From an uncultured Victivallis sp. (lineage in GTDB: Bacteria > Verrucomicrobiota > Lentisphaeria > Victivallales > Victivallaceae), in contig CALXOE010000009.1 of the NCBI GenBank assembly GCA_944389935.1, forward strand, positions 19,350 to 83,349: a stretch of 64,000 nt of DNA, written 5' to 3'. The position numbers and the translations under genes were made by a program. Shown here piece by piece: positions 19,666 to 28,094 of the stretch. How positions within the stretch are numbered: position 1 is the stretch's first letter; every line of letters begins with the position of its first letter. A model generated the notes under the pieces. It was not told the DNA's origin and did no database searches. It saw nothing but the letters and a program-made list of their open reading frames with translations.

Positions 19666-20739
19666 ATGAGCAACGGCGACGGAATGAATTACGCACCGGT
19701 CGGAAAACCCGCACCGGTCGTGAAACCCGGAGAATTCACATTTGCGGCGATCGGCCTCGATCACGGCCACATCTACGGAATGACCAACGGCCTGAAAGAG
19801 GCGGGCGCGACCTTGAAATGGGTCTACGACCCCGATCCGGCCAAAGTCGAAGCCTACCGCAAGCAGCATCCGGAGGCTGTCGCCGCCGAATCCGAGGCAC
19901 AGATCCTCGACGATCCCGCCGTGAAACTTGTCGCGGGGGCCTGCGTGCCGGGTGACCGGGCCGCGCTCGGAATCCGTGTGATGAAAGCCGGCAAAGACTA
20001 TTTCACCGACAAGGCGCCGATGATCTCGCTCGAACAACTCGATGCGGCAAAAGCCGCCGTCCGTGAAACCAAACGCAAATACATGGTCTGCTACAGCGAA
20101 CGGCTTCAATCCGAGAGTGCCGTCTACGCGGAACAGCTCATCAAACAGGGAGCCATCGGCCGGGTTCTGCAAACCATCGGGATGGGGCCGCATCGTCTGA
20201 ACGCCCCCTCGCGTCCCGCCTGGTTCTTTGAACGTGCCCGCTACGGCGGGATTCTCTGCGATATCGGCAGCCATCAGATCGAACAGTTTCTGTTCTACAC
20301 CGGAGCGACCGAAGCGCAGATCGTTTCGAGCAAGATCGCGAACTACAACCATCCGGAGTATCCGGAACTCGACGACTTCGGGGACGCCACTCTGATCGGC
20401 AACAACGGCGCAACCGGCTATTTCCGCGTCGACTGGTTCACGCCAGACGGTCTGCGCTCCTGGGGTGACGGCCGCACGTTCATCCTCGGAACCGCAGGAT
20501 ACATCGAACTGCGCAAATATCTGGATATCACCCATGAGAACGGAGGTGACCACGTCTTCTGGGTCGATGGCTCAGGTGAGCACTATTTCAACGCGACCGG
20601 GAAAACGGGCTTCCCCTATTTCGGGAAACTGATCCTCGACTGCCTCAACCGCACCGAAAACGCCATGACTCAGGAACATGCATTCAAGGCGGCTGAACTC
20701 TGCATCCGCGCCCAGATGCAGGCTGTCAAAGTCGAATAA
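19666..20739 (+). CDS. Gfo/Idh/MocA family NAD(P)-dependent sugar oxidoreductase
   Basis: Protein of 357 residues with an N-terminal Rossmann fold (FAAIGLDHGHIYGM, where the usual GxGxxG is altered) and the KDYFTDKAPM block in place of the common EKP motif. The C-terminal part has the GGILCDIGSHQIEQFL helix typical of the family, with the conserved Asp and His that form the active site. It likely oxidises or epimerises a sugar derivative; many such genes occur in glycan users. It is monocistronic with its own promoter and terminator, convergent with the symporter. Confidence 0.85.
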   Translation: MSNGDGMNYAPVGKPAPVVKPGEFTFAAIGLDHGHIYGMTNGLKEAGATLKWVYDPDPAKVEAYRKQHPEAVAAESEAQILDDPAVKLVAGACVPGDRAALGIRVMKAGKDYFTDKAPMISLEQLDAAKAAVRETKRKYMVCYSERLQSESAVYAEQLIKQGAIGRVLQTIGMGPHRLNAPSRPAWFFERARYGGILCDIGSHQIEQFLFYTGATEAQIVSSKIANYNHPEYPELDDFGDATLIGNNGATGYFRVDWFTPDGLRSWGDGRTFILGTAGYIELRKYLDITHENGGDHVFWVDGSGEHYFNATGKTGFPYFGKLILDCLNRTENAMTQEHAFKAAELCIRAQMQAVKVE

Positions 20740-20758
20740 CCTCCTAACCGCGCACCAG

Positions 20759-20802
20759 AGAGCCGGATCTGCAGAAAGGGTTCTGCCGGGCCGGCTCTTT
20801 TT
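20759..20802 (+). terminator. Terminator of the Gfo/Idh/MocA gene
   Basis: AGAGCCGG (20759-20766) pairs with CCGGCTCT (20791-20798), with further pairing of CTGCAGAA and TTCTGC inside, followed by TTTTTC. Confidence 0.75.
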
Positions 20803-20912
20803 CTTCGTTCAGAGCAAAGTCCGCACGATTCCAGACCAAGGCACTCCCAACGCGGTCAACACATGCAACGCCAGGGCGGCATACTCGCCTTGATTTTCGG
20901 ATCCCTGCAAGA

Positions 20913-20960
20913 GGAAAAAGAAAAGGAGCGCTGCAAAACCGTGAGATTCTGCAACGCTCC
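20913..20960 (-). terminator. Terminator of the symporter gene
   Basis: Minus strand: GGAGCGTTGCA (20960-20950) pairs with TGCAGCGCTCC (20935-20925) with one mismatch, then TTTTCTTTTTCC. Found 28 bases past the symporter stop. Confidence 0.75.
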
Positions 20961-20987
20961 CTGGTATCTGGTCGAATCAGAAGCGGA

Positions 20988-23315
20988 TTATTTCTTCTCT
21001 TCCTGCTTTGCGGCAACCTCTTTGACGGGCGCCTCCTCGAGATGTTCCATCGCTTCCTGATCGACCAGGGAAACCTGGCCGGAAACACGCCCGTCGTCGA
21101 GCGGGTTGTCAATGCGCGCTTCCAGATCCCGGAACAACTGAATCGTATCCTTTGTGCCGCCCCAGAAGAACCAGACCGTCGTAATGACACCCGCGATCGC
21201 CGGGATCAGGAGGGTCGTGATGTAGAAGTAGTAGCTCCACCACTCCAGCGGCCATGGATAGAAGAGATTCCAGATCACAACCAGAACGAAAGTGATGCCG
21301 AGCTGATAAACCAGCGAATACCCGAACACCGACCAGGCGATGATCCGATCACCGAGCGTATACTCCGGCGTGATGCCGATGAGTTTGTTCCAGACGTTCT
21401 TCCACGTCCACTTGGAATGAATTTTCTTCTCGACCCCGTCGAGGTTGTAGATGCCGCGATGCAGCAGCCGATCAAGGTTGTAGGGCCCCTTGTAAGTGAC
21501 CAGCGAACCGATGACGTAAGCGGCAATACCGGCGAGCATCGCGATGAAGTAGATTTCAAATGAATTGATCGGGAACTTCTCCGGCGTCATTTCCCAGACG
21601 ATGTAGGGTTCAAACGGTGAAGAGACCGTCGCCAGGAAACTCCCGACGGACTCATCCCACCCCTGCGCAACCAGAAACGGATAAATGTCCTGCGCCCAGT
21701 TGCTCTGCAGATAAATTCCGGCGATGGAAATTCCGGATCCCGCGAAAATCGCGGAAAAGGCCCCGGTCGTATTGCCGAACCGGCTGTAGAGACCGCCGAT
21801 CATCACCGGACCGGCCCCGCCGAGCCAGATGGAACACATGATCGTCGTAAACATATTGATGTAGTCGATCTGTACAAACAGCAGACTGAACATCAGGAAG
21901 AACACCGCAACCCCCACCGAGCACAACCGGAGCCAGAGCAGATGCTGCTTCGGCGTGAACGGCTTCTTCTTGAACGGCATGATCACGTCCTGAAGAATCG
22001 TACTGGACGCATTGAAGATACGGGAGTCGTCGGTCGAAAGCACCAGCATGATCATCAGAAGTCCGAAAAGACCGAGCATACCGACCGGGAACGTCTTGCG
22101 CAGCGTGATGGTCATCATCATCTGCTGATAGATCGTGCGGAACTTCTGGAATGTGAAGTTTCCGTCCCCATCGCGCCCGACCGCATCCTGCACAGCGTTG
22201 AACACCGGAGTATCAAGATTGTCAACACGCGAAAGCGGCGCATCGACGCCGATCTTGTGGTGCTGTGCCGGAATCGCCTGGACAGCGGTCACGACTTTGG
22301 CGCGTTCTCCGGCATCCGGAATCGTCTCAAGGGAAACCTTGTCCGCAAGCGTATCACGGATGTCTTTCGCTCGATCCGCATAGGAATCATGGTTCATGAT
22401 CGTAATGACCATGACCGCGATCACCATAAGCATCACATAGGCAAAACCGTTTCGCCAGGCGCCCAGAATGCCGGCCATCTTCTGCTCGTGCGGCGTACGG
22501 CCGGAGTTCGTAGTGTCGTTTCCGAACCAGCTTGCGCGGTTCAGAACGGTGGCGAAGAGGTTCACCACCAGAGCGAAAATATTGAAATCACGCAATTTGG
22601 AAACATCATACGGATTGAGGAAACTCTCCCCCGGCGCACGGTCCATCATGGTCGGAGCGATCGCGCCGTCCCACGAAACGTTCAAAAGAATGTAGCCGAC
22701 AATGATCACAAACACCGGATAGCAGAGCAGCCCCTGAAACGTATCCGTAATCAACAGCGAAACCCGGCCGCCCGGCCAGATACAGACCATCGCCATCGTC
22801 ATCAGGAGCACGAGAATGATTGTGAAGCATGGAATCGAAAGCCCGAAAATCGATATGCTGTGCGGCAGTCCGAGAAAGTAGATGAAAAAGTTCACCGCGA
22901 TCGCCGGCCCGAGCGCATTTGTGATCATCTCGGAAATCGTGCGCAGCGCGGAGGCGAAAATTCGGAACGCCCGGTTGTAACGCATTTCAAGGAACTGGCC
23001 GAACGAGAGCGCCTTCGTCTCACGCCAGCGGTAGACGCAGTAACCGGTCAATGAAAAGATGACCCCGAGCGGAGCAACCAGCTTCCCCCAGAAATCAACT
23101 CCATAGCCAGTCTGGTATTTTGCTTCGCAAAGAGCAACCAGCGTGATCACACTCAATCCCGCCGTCAAATCTCCGACCGAGATCACGTAACGCCCCGCAA
23201 CACGGCCGGCTGCGAGAAAATCCACTACGCCGCGGACATATTTGCCCGAGTAAATCGCCAATCCCAGAATCACGATCACGGGGATGATCATGATACACCA
23301 ATCGATCCAATGCAT
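20988..23315 (-). CDS. Sodium:solute symporter family protein with C-terminal extension
   Basis: Membrane transporter of 775 residues (SSS family, LeuT-like fold) expected to bring in a sugar or organic acid with Na+. The start MHWIDWCIMIIPVIVILGLAIYSGKYVRGVVDFLAAGR and the long helices with VISVGDLTAGLSVITLVALCEAKYQTGYG (TM2) are typical. Members usually have 500-600 residues; here a large hydrophilic loop near 290-400 and a C-terminal stretch with two more helices and a charged tail (EEAPVKEVAAKQEEKK) account for the excess. AAAGGGAA precedes the ATG. Confidence 0.88.
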   Translation of the reverse strand: MHWIDWCIMIIPVIVILGLAIYSGKYVRGVVDFLAAGRVAGRYVISVGDLTAGLSVITLVALCEAKYQTGYGVDFWGKLVAPLGVIFSLTGYCVYRWRETKALSFGQFLEMRYNRAFRIFASALRTISEMITNALGPAIAVNFFIYFLGLPHSISIFGLSIPCFTIILVLLMTMAMVCIWPGGRVSLLITDTFQGLLCYPVFVIIVGYILLNVSWDGAIAPTMMDRAPGESFLNPYDVSKLRDFNIFALVVNLFATVLNRASWFGNDTTNSGRTPHEQKMAGILGAWRNGFAYVMLMVIAVMVITIMNHDSYADRAKDIRDTLADKVSLETIPDAGERAKVVTAVQAIPAQHHKIGVDAPLSRVDNLDTPVFNAVQDAVGRDGDGNFTFQKFRTIYQQMMMTITLRKTFPVGMLGLFGLLMIMLVLSTDDSRIFNASSTILQDVIMPFKKKPFTPKQHLLWLRLCSVGVAVFFLMFSLLFVQIDYINMFTTIMCSIWLGGAGPVMIGGLYSRFGNTTGAFSAIFAGSGISIAGIYLQSNWAQDIYPFLVAQGWDESVGSFLATVSSPFEPYIVWEMTPEKFPINSFEIYFIAMLAGIAAYVIGSLVTYKGPYNLDRLLHRGIYNLDGVEKKIHSKWTWKNVWNKLIGITPEYTLGDRIIAWSVFGYSLVYQLGITFVLVVIWNLFYPWPLEWWSYYFYITTLLIPAIAGVITTVWFFWGGTKDTIQLFRDLEARIDNPLDDGRVSGQVSLVDQEAMEHLEEAPVKEVAAKQEEKK

Positions 23316-23586
23316 TTCCCTTTAAATCCTCTTTTCATTCAGGTTGATCTGCGCTCTTTTTGCAGGGAATCCCCCCCTGCTCTGCAACTTCGGAACATGA
23401 ATCTCTCTGTACTACCGCCCCCTTTTCAACCTGAATCGCGCGACATGGGGGTCCTCAATTCCACGTCTGCGCTCCATCGAAAATTTCACGCCAAAAAAAA
23501 GAAATGACCTTTCCCGTCCAGTCGCCCGAACGGTCAAAGTCGTAAATGTCGCTCCCCCAAGCTTCCGCTCCCGGGCATATTGGCGT

Positions 23587-23615
23587 AATATATCATGCAA
23601 ATCTGGAAAATTCAA
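23587..23615 (-). promoter_or_regulatory. Sigma-70-like promoter of the symporter gene
   Basis: Minus strand: TTGAAT (23615-23610), exactly 17 bases, TATATT (23592-23587). This leaves a leader of about 265 bases (23316-23580), in which I see no gene and no clear riboswitch. Confidence 0.6.
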
Positions 23616-23623
23616 GTATATGC

Positions 23624-23669
23624 AAAAAAACCGGGCATCCTGTCGATTTCCGGATCGACGGATGCCCGG
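23624..23669 (-). terminator. Strong terminator of the sugar ABC importer operon
   Basis: Minus strand: CCGGGCATCC (23669-23660) pairs perfectly with GGATGCCCGG (23640-23631), with TCGAT/ATCGA pairing inside, then seven T (23630-23624). Confidence 0.9.
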
Positions 23670-23681
23670 AATATAGAAGCC

Positions 23682-24512
23682 TCAGCCCTTGACCGCTCCC
23701 GATGAAAGCCCGCGGATGAACAGCTTCATGCAGAAAATGAAGAGCACCACCAGCGGAATCGATGCGATCGTGTACCCGGCCATAAGCTGCCCCCAGTTCT
23801 TCGTGTACTCTCCCTCCAGATGCAGCAGCGCCACCGAAATCGTCTGAAGATTCGTATCGCGCAGGTAGAGCAGCGGAGAGACGAAGTTGTTCCACTGGCC
23901 GATGATCGAAAGAATTCCGAGCGTGCCGATAATCGGCATCGACAACGGCACGACCACATGCCAGATCTGATAGAACATGTTCCCGCCGTCGATCTCAATC
24001 GCATCGAAGAGATCCTGCGGAATATCCTCAATGAAGTTCCTCAACACGAAGATGTTGAACGCCTGCCCTCCCGCAATCGCCGGAATGATCAGCGCAAAAT
24101 GCGTGTTGTAGAGCCCGAGCGACGTGATGAGCTTGAACATCGGCACCATGTTCGCCACGGACGGATACATCATCAGAATGATGAAGATCCCGAAGAGGAA
24201 CTTCGATCCCGGCATCTTGTAACGGGCGAAGAAAAACGCCCCGATGATCGCCACCACCAGCGTCAGCACCGTCGCGGTGATCGCGACGAACGCGGTGTTG
24301 AAGATCGTCCCTCCGAGGTGATTCCAGCTGAAGAGATAGTTCTCCCAGTGGAACGGCGCCTCCGGAAACCACGGATTGCGCGAGAACTGCATGTTGTCTT
24401 TCAACGAAATGTTGATCATGAGATACATCGGCACAAATGCGAAAAACAGCACCACCAGAATAAACAGATGTTTGAAAAATTCAACGGTTCTGGATCTAAC
24501 TACACGGGCCAT
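23682..24512 (-). CDS. Carbohydrate ABC transporter permease (MalG-like)
   Basis: Inner-membrane permease of 276 residues with six helices. The EAA loop is EDIPQDLFDAIEIDGGNMFYQIWHVVVPLSMPIIGT, and the N-terminus FVPMYLMINISLKDN is typical for the MalG side of CUT1 importers. ATG 24512 has AGGAG nine bases upstream. It follows the MalF-like gene by 10 bases. Substrate unknown; the ATPase must be supplied from elsewhere. Confidence 0.9.
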   Translation of the reverse strand: MARVVRSRTVEFFKHLFILVVLFFAFVPMYLMINISLKDNMQFSRNPWFPEAPFHWENYLFSWNHLGGTIFNTAFVAITATVLTLVVAIIGAFFFARYKMPGSKFLFGIFIILMMYPSVANMVPMFKLITSLGLYNTHFALIIPAIAGGQAFNIFVLRNFIEDIPQDLFDAIEIDGGNMFYQIWHVVVPLSMPIIGTLGILSIIGQWNNFVSPLLYLRDTNLQTISVALLHLEGEYTKNWGQLMAGYTIASIPLVVLFIFCMKLFIRGLSSGAVKG

Positions 24513-24522
24513 CGTCAAACTC

Positions 24523-25425
24523 CTACTTTCTAACCCGAACAAAACGGTTGTTGATCAATGTCAGGATGAGAGTGACCACAAAGATCACAAAACCGATCGC
24601 ACAGCCGTAACCGAACAGTCCGCGCGCAAACGCTTCGCGGAAAATCATCAGCCCCGGAACCGTCGCAATGCCGCCCGGTCCGCCGTCCACGCCGAGGAAC
24701 AAATAGATGTTCTCCCAACTCTGAATCGTACCGATGATCATCAGAATCAAATTGATTCTGACCTGCGTCATGATGAGCGGCAGCTCGATCTTGAAGAAGA
24801 CCGTCAGCGGCCCGGCGCCGTCAATATCCGCGGCCTCGTAGATGTCCTCGCTGATCCCCTGAAGCCCCGCCAGATAGATCAGCACGCCGAACGCACCCAC
24901 CCAGGGGAATCCCATGAACACCAGCGACGGAATCACGAGCCGCTCGTCCGAAAGCCACTGAATCGTGTCGGTCGGAGAGATGAAGCCGAAAATCCGCAGC
25001 AGATTGTTCAGAATTCCACTGTTCGGCTCGTAGAAATATTTCCAGATCAGGATGCCGACCATACCCGGGATAATCATCGGAATCACAAAGAGAATCCGGT
25101 AAAGGTATCCCATTTTGTCGCTGATTACGTGGTGCAGAACCACCGCGACTATGATCGGCAACGCCATCTTCACAATATTCGCCACAACAAAAATCGTCAC
25201 CACGACAAAACTGTGCAGCAGCGACGAATCCCGCCACATGCGCACGATATTCTGAAATCCGACGAACTCCTCGACCGTATCGCCGTCCCAGCGGTAGAAC
25301 ATATGCCACATGCCGTTCACGATCGGATGATAGTTGAACACCAGCACCAGCAGCAGCGGAACCGCTATCAGGAGATAGGCCGGCCAGTAGTAACGCAGTT
25401 TTTTGAACGGAACCTCAATCGCCAT
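24523..25425 (-). CDS. Carbohydrate ABC transporter permease (MalF/UgpA-like)
   Basis: Permease of 300 residues with about six helices and the EAA loop GISEDIYEAADIDGAGPLTVFFKIELPLIM, the usual coupling helix for the ATPase. It pairs with the MalG-like protein next to it and overlaps the end of the binding protein gene by 11 bases, so translation is coupled. A CUT1-type sugar importer is the most likely role. Confidence 0.9.
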   Translation of the reverse strand: MAIEVPFKKLRYYWPAYLLIAVPLLLVLVFNYHPIVNGMWHMFYRWDGDTVEEFVGFQNIVRMWRDSSLLHSFVVVTIFVVANIVKMALPIIVAVVLHHVISDKMGYLYRILFVIPMIIPGMVGILIWKYFYEPNSGILNNLLRIFGFISPTDTIQWLSDERLVIPSLVFMGFPWVGAFGVLIYLAGLQGISEDIYEAADIDGAGPLTVFFKIELPLIMTQVRINLILMIIGTIQSWENIYLFLGVDGGPGGIATVPGLMIFREAFARGLFGYGCAIGFVIFVVTLILTLINNRFVRVRK

Positions 25426-27091
25426 TTTTGCCGTACTCCTTCAGCTTCCCGAGCTCTTCCATTAACTGTATATTGGCATCCACCGCCCGGTAACGGCTGA
25501 CAATGCCTTCGAGGTTGATGTTCGCACGCAGCAGATACAAACCGATTTCAGAGGAGTCGGATTCCGAAAGAGCGACTCCGACCGCGAGCGCGGAACGGGT
25601 GCCGTCCATGCTCCAGAGATTCCGCTGCACGCCGTAAGTGGCCTCCCGCACCTCATCGATGATCTGCTCCCTGTCGTTGAGGAAGTCGTTCCAGAAAAAC
25701 GCTTTCGGATCTTCCGGCTGATGAATGATGCTGTTTTCCAGCCGCTGCAGAGCGAGCCGGTTCGAGAGCGTTCCAATCGAGGTGAACGGCGAAGATATCG
25801 CCGTGTGGCTCGTATTGGTCACCGGCTCGAAATCTTTCATCACCCCCTCGTATTTCACCTCCTTGAGCGACGACATCCATTTGCAGTGCTCCACCATGAC
25901 AAGCTGATTGATCTTCCAGCTCGTGAGGAACTGCAGGAAATCGAGCGCCAGCTCGAAATCACGGGTCTTTTTCGGGATGCCGAATCGCCCCTGGATTCCG
26001 CTGCCGAGCTCGGTGATCCGCCCGAACGACTTTGCTCCGAGCCGATGTTTCTTGTCCAGCACCGGAATCTGAATCACTCTCACCGGGAACGGCGCATTGT
26101 TGATCATGCTGTACGCATTCCAGGTTCCATCGATGAAGAACGCCACGTTCCCGGCGAAGAAGAGGTATTTCGTCTGTTCCAGGTCGATCGCGGGGAAGCC
26201 GTCGGCAAAATACTGCCCGATCTCCGTCACAACCTCGACCGGTTCGAGCAGCCGATCTTCGCTGAGTTCGCCGCTGTTGATCTGCCGGAACAGTTCCCCC
26301 TGCTGGACTCCGTATCCGTATTTGGACCCAGTGTCGGAAAGATCCGTTCCCAGCTGCGAATTGTAGGTGCTGAAAAGCTGTCCGATCGTCCCCTTGTCGA
26401 AACCGCGCACTCCGATCGGAATAATCGGCCGCTCCTGTGCCAGACCATACTCCTTGAGTTTCCGGCAGGCCTCGAGCCAGTCGGTCAAAGTATCGGGCAG
26501 TTCGGTCGTCCCGGTCGCCTCTTCGTAAAGTTTCATGTTCACATAGAGCCGGGTCGTGTGCATGAATGTGCAGACCGAGAAAAATTCGCTGTACGCCGTA
26601 TCGAGAGCGCTCAGCATATCGTCCGCAAAACTTTCACGCCAGCTCATCTTCTCCAGCGGAGTCCCCTTGTTCCACGGATTCGGACTGCCGATGTACGGCG
26701 AGAGAGCCGTAAAATACTGATTCAAAATGTCCGAGCTGCCGGTCACCTCCAGCACATCAGCCGGACTGCCGCCGATGAGCTGCGTCAGATACCACTGCGG
26801 ATATCCGCGCACCGGAATTGCGACCTGCCGGACTTTCACTTTCACGCCCTGTTCGGCTTTGGCTTTCTCGTACTCGGCGATCGCCGCGTCGATTCCCTCG
26901 CGGAAACCGTCCTCAAGCTGCCAGTGTGCGATGGTAATCACCCGCGTGTCCGGGGAAAAAACCACCGACATTCCGCCGTAATTCCGAATCACCATCACGA
27001 CGGAAACCACATAAAACAGCACGGCCAGAATAATCCCGAGCTTCTGGAATCTTCCGGCGTTGTAGACTTCGTCTTTGTTCTTGTCGCTCAT
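25415..27091 (-). CDS. Membrane-anchored extracellular solute-binding protein (family 1)
   Basis: Binding protein of 558 residues for a sugar importer. It lacks a lipobox. Instead one helix near residues 17-38 (LGIILAVLFYVVSVVMVIRNYG) follows a positively charged N-terminus and should serve as an uncleaved anchor. Further features are the family 1 fold with VITIAHWQLEDGFREGIDAAIAEYEKA at the start of the domain and FFIDGTWNAYSMINN later. It is longer than typical (about 420) and has extra C-terminal helices. Its ATG overlaps the stop of the TPR gene. Confidence 0.85.
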   Translation of the reverse strand: MSDKNKDEVYNAGRFQKLGIILAVLFYVVSVVMVIRNYGGMSVVFSPDTRVITIAHWQLEDGFREGIDAAIAEYEKAKAEQGVKVKVRQVAIPVRGYPQWYLTQLIGGSPADVLEVTGSSDILNQYFTALSPYIGSPNPWNKGTPLEKMSWRESFADDMLSALDTAYSEFFSVCTFMHTTRLYVNMKLYEEATGTTELPDTLTDWLEACRKLKEYGLAQERPIIPIGVRGFDKGTIGQLFSTYNSQLGTDLSDTGSKYGYGVQQGELFRQINSGELSEDRLLEPVEVVTEIGQYFADGFPAIDLEQTKYLFFAGNVAFFIDGTWNAYSMINNAPFPVRVIQIPVLDKKHRLGAKSFGRITELGSGIQGRFGIPKKTRDFELALDFLQFLTSWKINQLVMVEHCKWMSSLKEVKYEGVMKDFEPVTNTSHTAISSPFTSIGTLSNRLALQRLENSIIHQPEDPKAFFWNDFLNDREQIIDEVREATYGVQRNLWSMDGTRSALAVGVALSESDSSEIGLYLLRANINLEGIVSRYRAVDANIQLMEELGKLKEYGKNGD

Positions 27092-27912
27092 TTTCCGCCC
27101 TCGCCGAGTTCCTCAAGGAAACGCTGAGCGACAGCAGCCTGCCCTGAATACGGGTAACGCTCCAGATATTCCTTGTAATATTTGACCGCCAACGGTTTGT
27201 CGCCGATTTTCTTGTGGTAGAGAAACGCCAGACGAAAGAGTCCGCTGCGATTCTCGCTCGGATTTGCAAACCCGATTTCATACCCCTCCTGCAGATGGCG
27301 GGCAGCGGTTTTGTAGTCATTTTTCAGACGGATGTACTCGTATTCCGCCAGCAGATGAATCGGCGGCAGAAGTTTCGGGTCGCCGGAAAAATCACGGAGA
27401 AAGGTCTCAAGCTCCTCGAAAGCCGCCTCCTGTTGAGCGGGATCCTCGAGGCGTTCGCGAATCAGATAGAGAAATGCGTTGCGGGCGGCGGAACTGCCCG
27501 GCGCCATCGCCATAACCTTCCGGAAAATCTTCTCATGGTCGTATCGGTCACCGGCGTCGCCGTAAAGTTCCCGGCGCTCTTTCATAAGCTGGGCGGTCCG
27601 GGCGAGTGCAACGCCAGCCTCAAGCCGATAGTCGAGCGGCATTTTCTCGTTGTAGAAAAGTTCCGCCAGGGTCAACTGCCCGCGACCGATATCCTGCCGG
27701 CTGCGGTCATACAGATCGCAAAGCCCGGCGACCAACTGTCCCTCCGGCGTATCCGGAATCTGCCTGGCCAGCTTGCCGGCCAGCGTGTAATCCATGGCCG
27801 CATACGCCTTCAAAGCCTCGTGCGGCGTATTCCTGCCTGTTCCGGACCCCTCTGCTCCGACGACTCCCGCCCCCGCAAGAGCCACGGCCAGAACCCACAA
27901 TGGTTTGACCAT
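27088..27912 (-). CDS. Secreted TPR-like protein of the ABC importer operon
   Basis: Protein of 274 residues with a signal peptide (MVKPLWVLAVALAGAGVVGAEG) and no lipobox. The rest is helical with TPR-like pairs, e.g. ALKAYAAMDYTLAGKLARQIP and LAVKYYKEYLERYPYSGQAAVAQRFLEELG at the C-terminus. First gene of the operon, overlapping the binding protein gene by 4 bases. It may help position the binding protein at the membrane, which is inference. Confidence 0.75.
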   Translation of the reverse strand: MVKPLWVLAVALAGAGVVGAEGSGTGRNTPHEALKAYAAMDYTLAGKLARQIPDTPEGQLVAGLCDLYDRSRQDIGRGQLTLAELFYNEKMPLDYRLEAGVALARTAQLMKERRELYGDAGDRYDHEKIFRKVMAMAPGSSAARNAFLYLIRERLEDPAQQEAAFEELETFLRDFSGDPKLLPPIHLLAEYEYIRLKNDYKTAARHLQEGYEIGFANPSENRSGLFRLAFLYHKKIGDKPLAVKYYKEYLERYPYSGQAAVAQRFLEELGEGGK

Positions 27913-28009
27913 CGCACCTCCTTTGATCCCGCACCCGGCGGAACCGTTGTTTACACCAGTCCCCGGGGATCCCCCTCGCCCCGGACGATCTTGCTCAACA
28001 TATTTTTAA

Positions 28010-28038
28010 ACCATAGTACGACCTCGGCAAAATGTCAA
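28010..28038 (-). promoter_or_regulatory. Sigma-70-like promoter of the ABC importer operon
   Basis: Minus strand: TTGACA (28038-28033), 17 bases, TATGGT (28015-28010). Start near 28003, a leader of about 90 bases to ATG 27912. Confidence 0.75.
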
Positions 28039-28094
28039 CGCCGTCCCCAGAAAAAAAACGATTTTTTCCGGATTCGGCGACGGGCCGACCCGTT

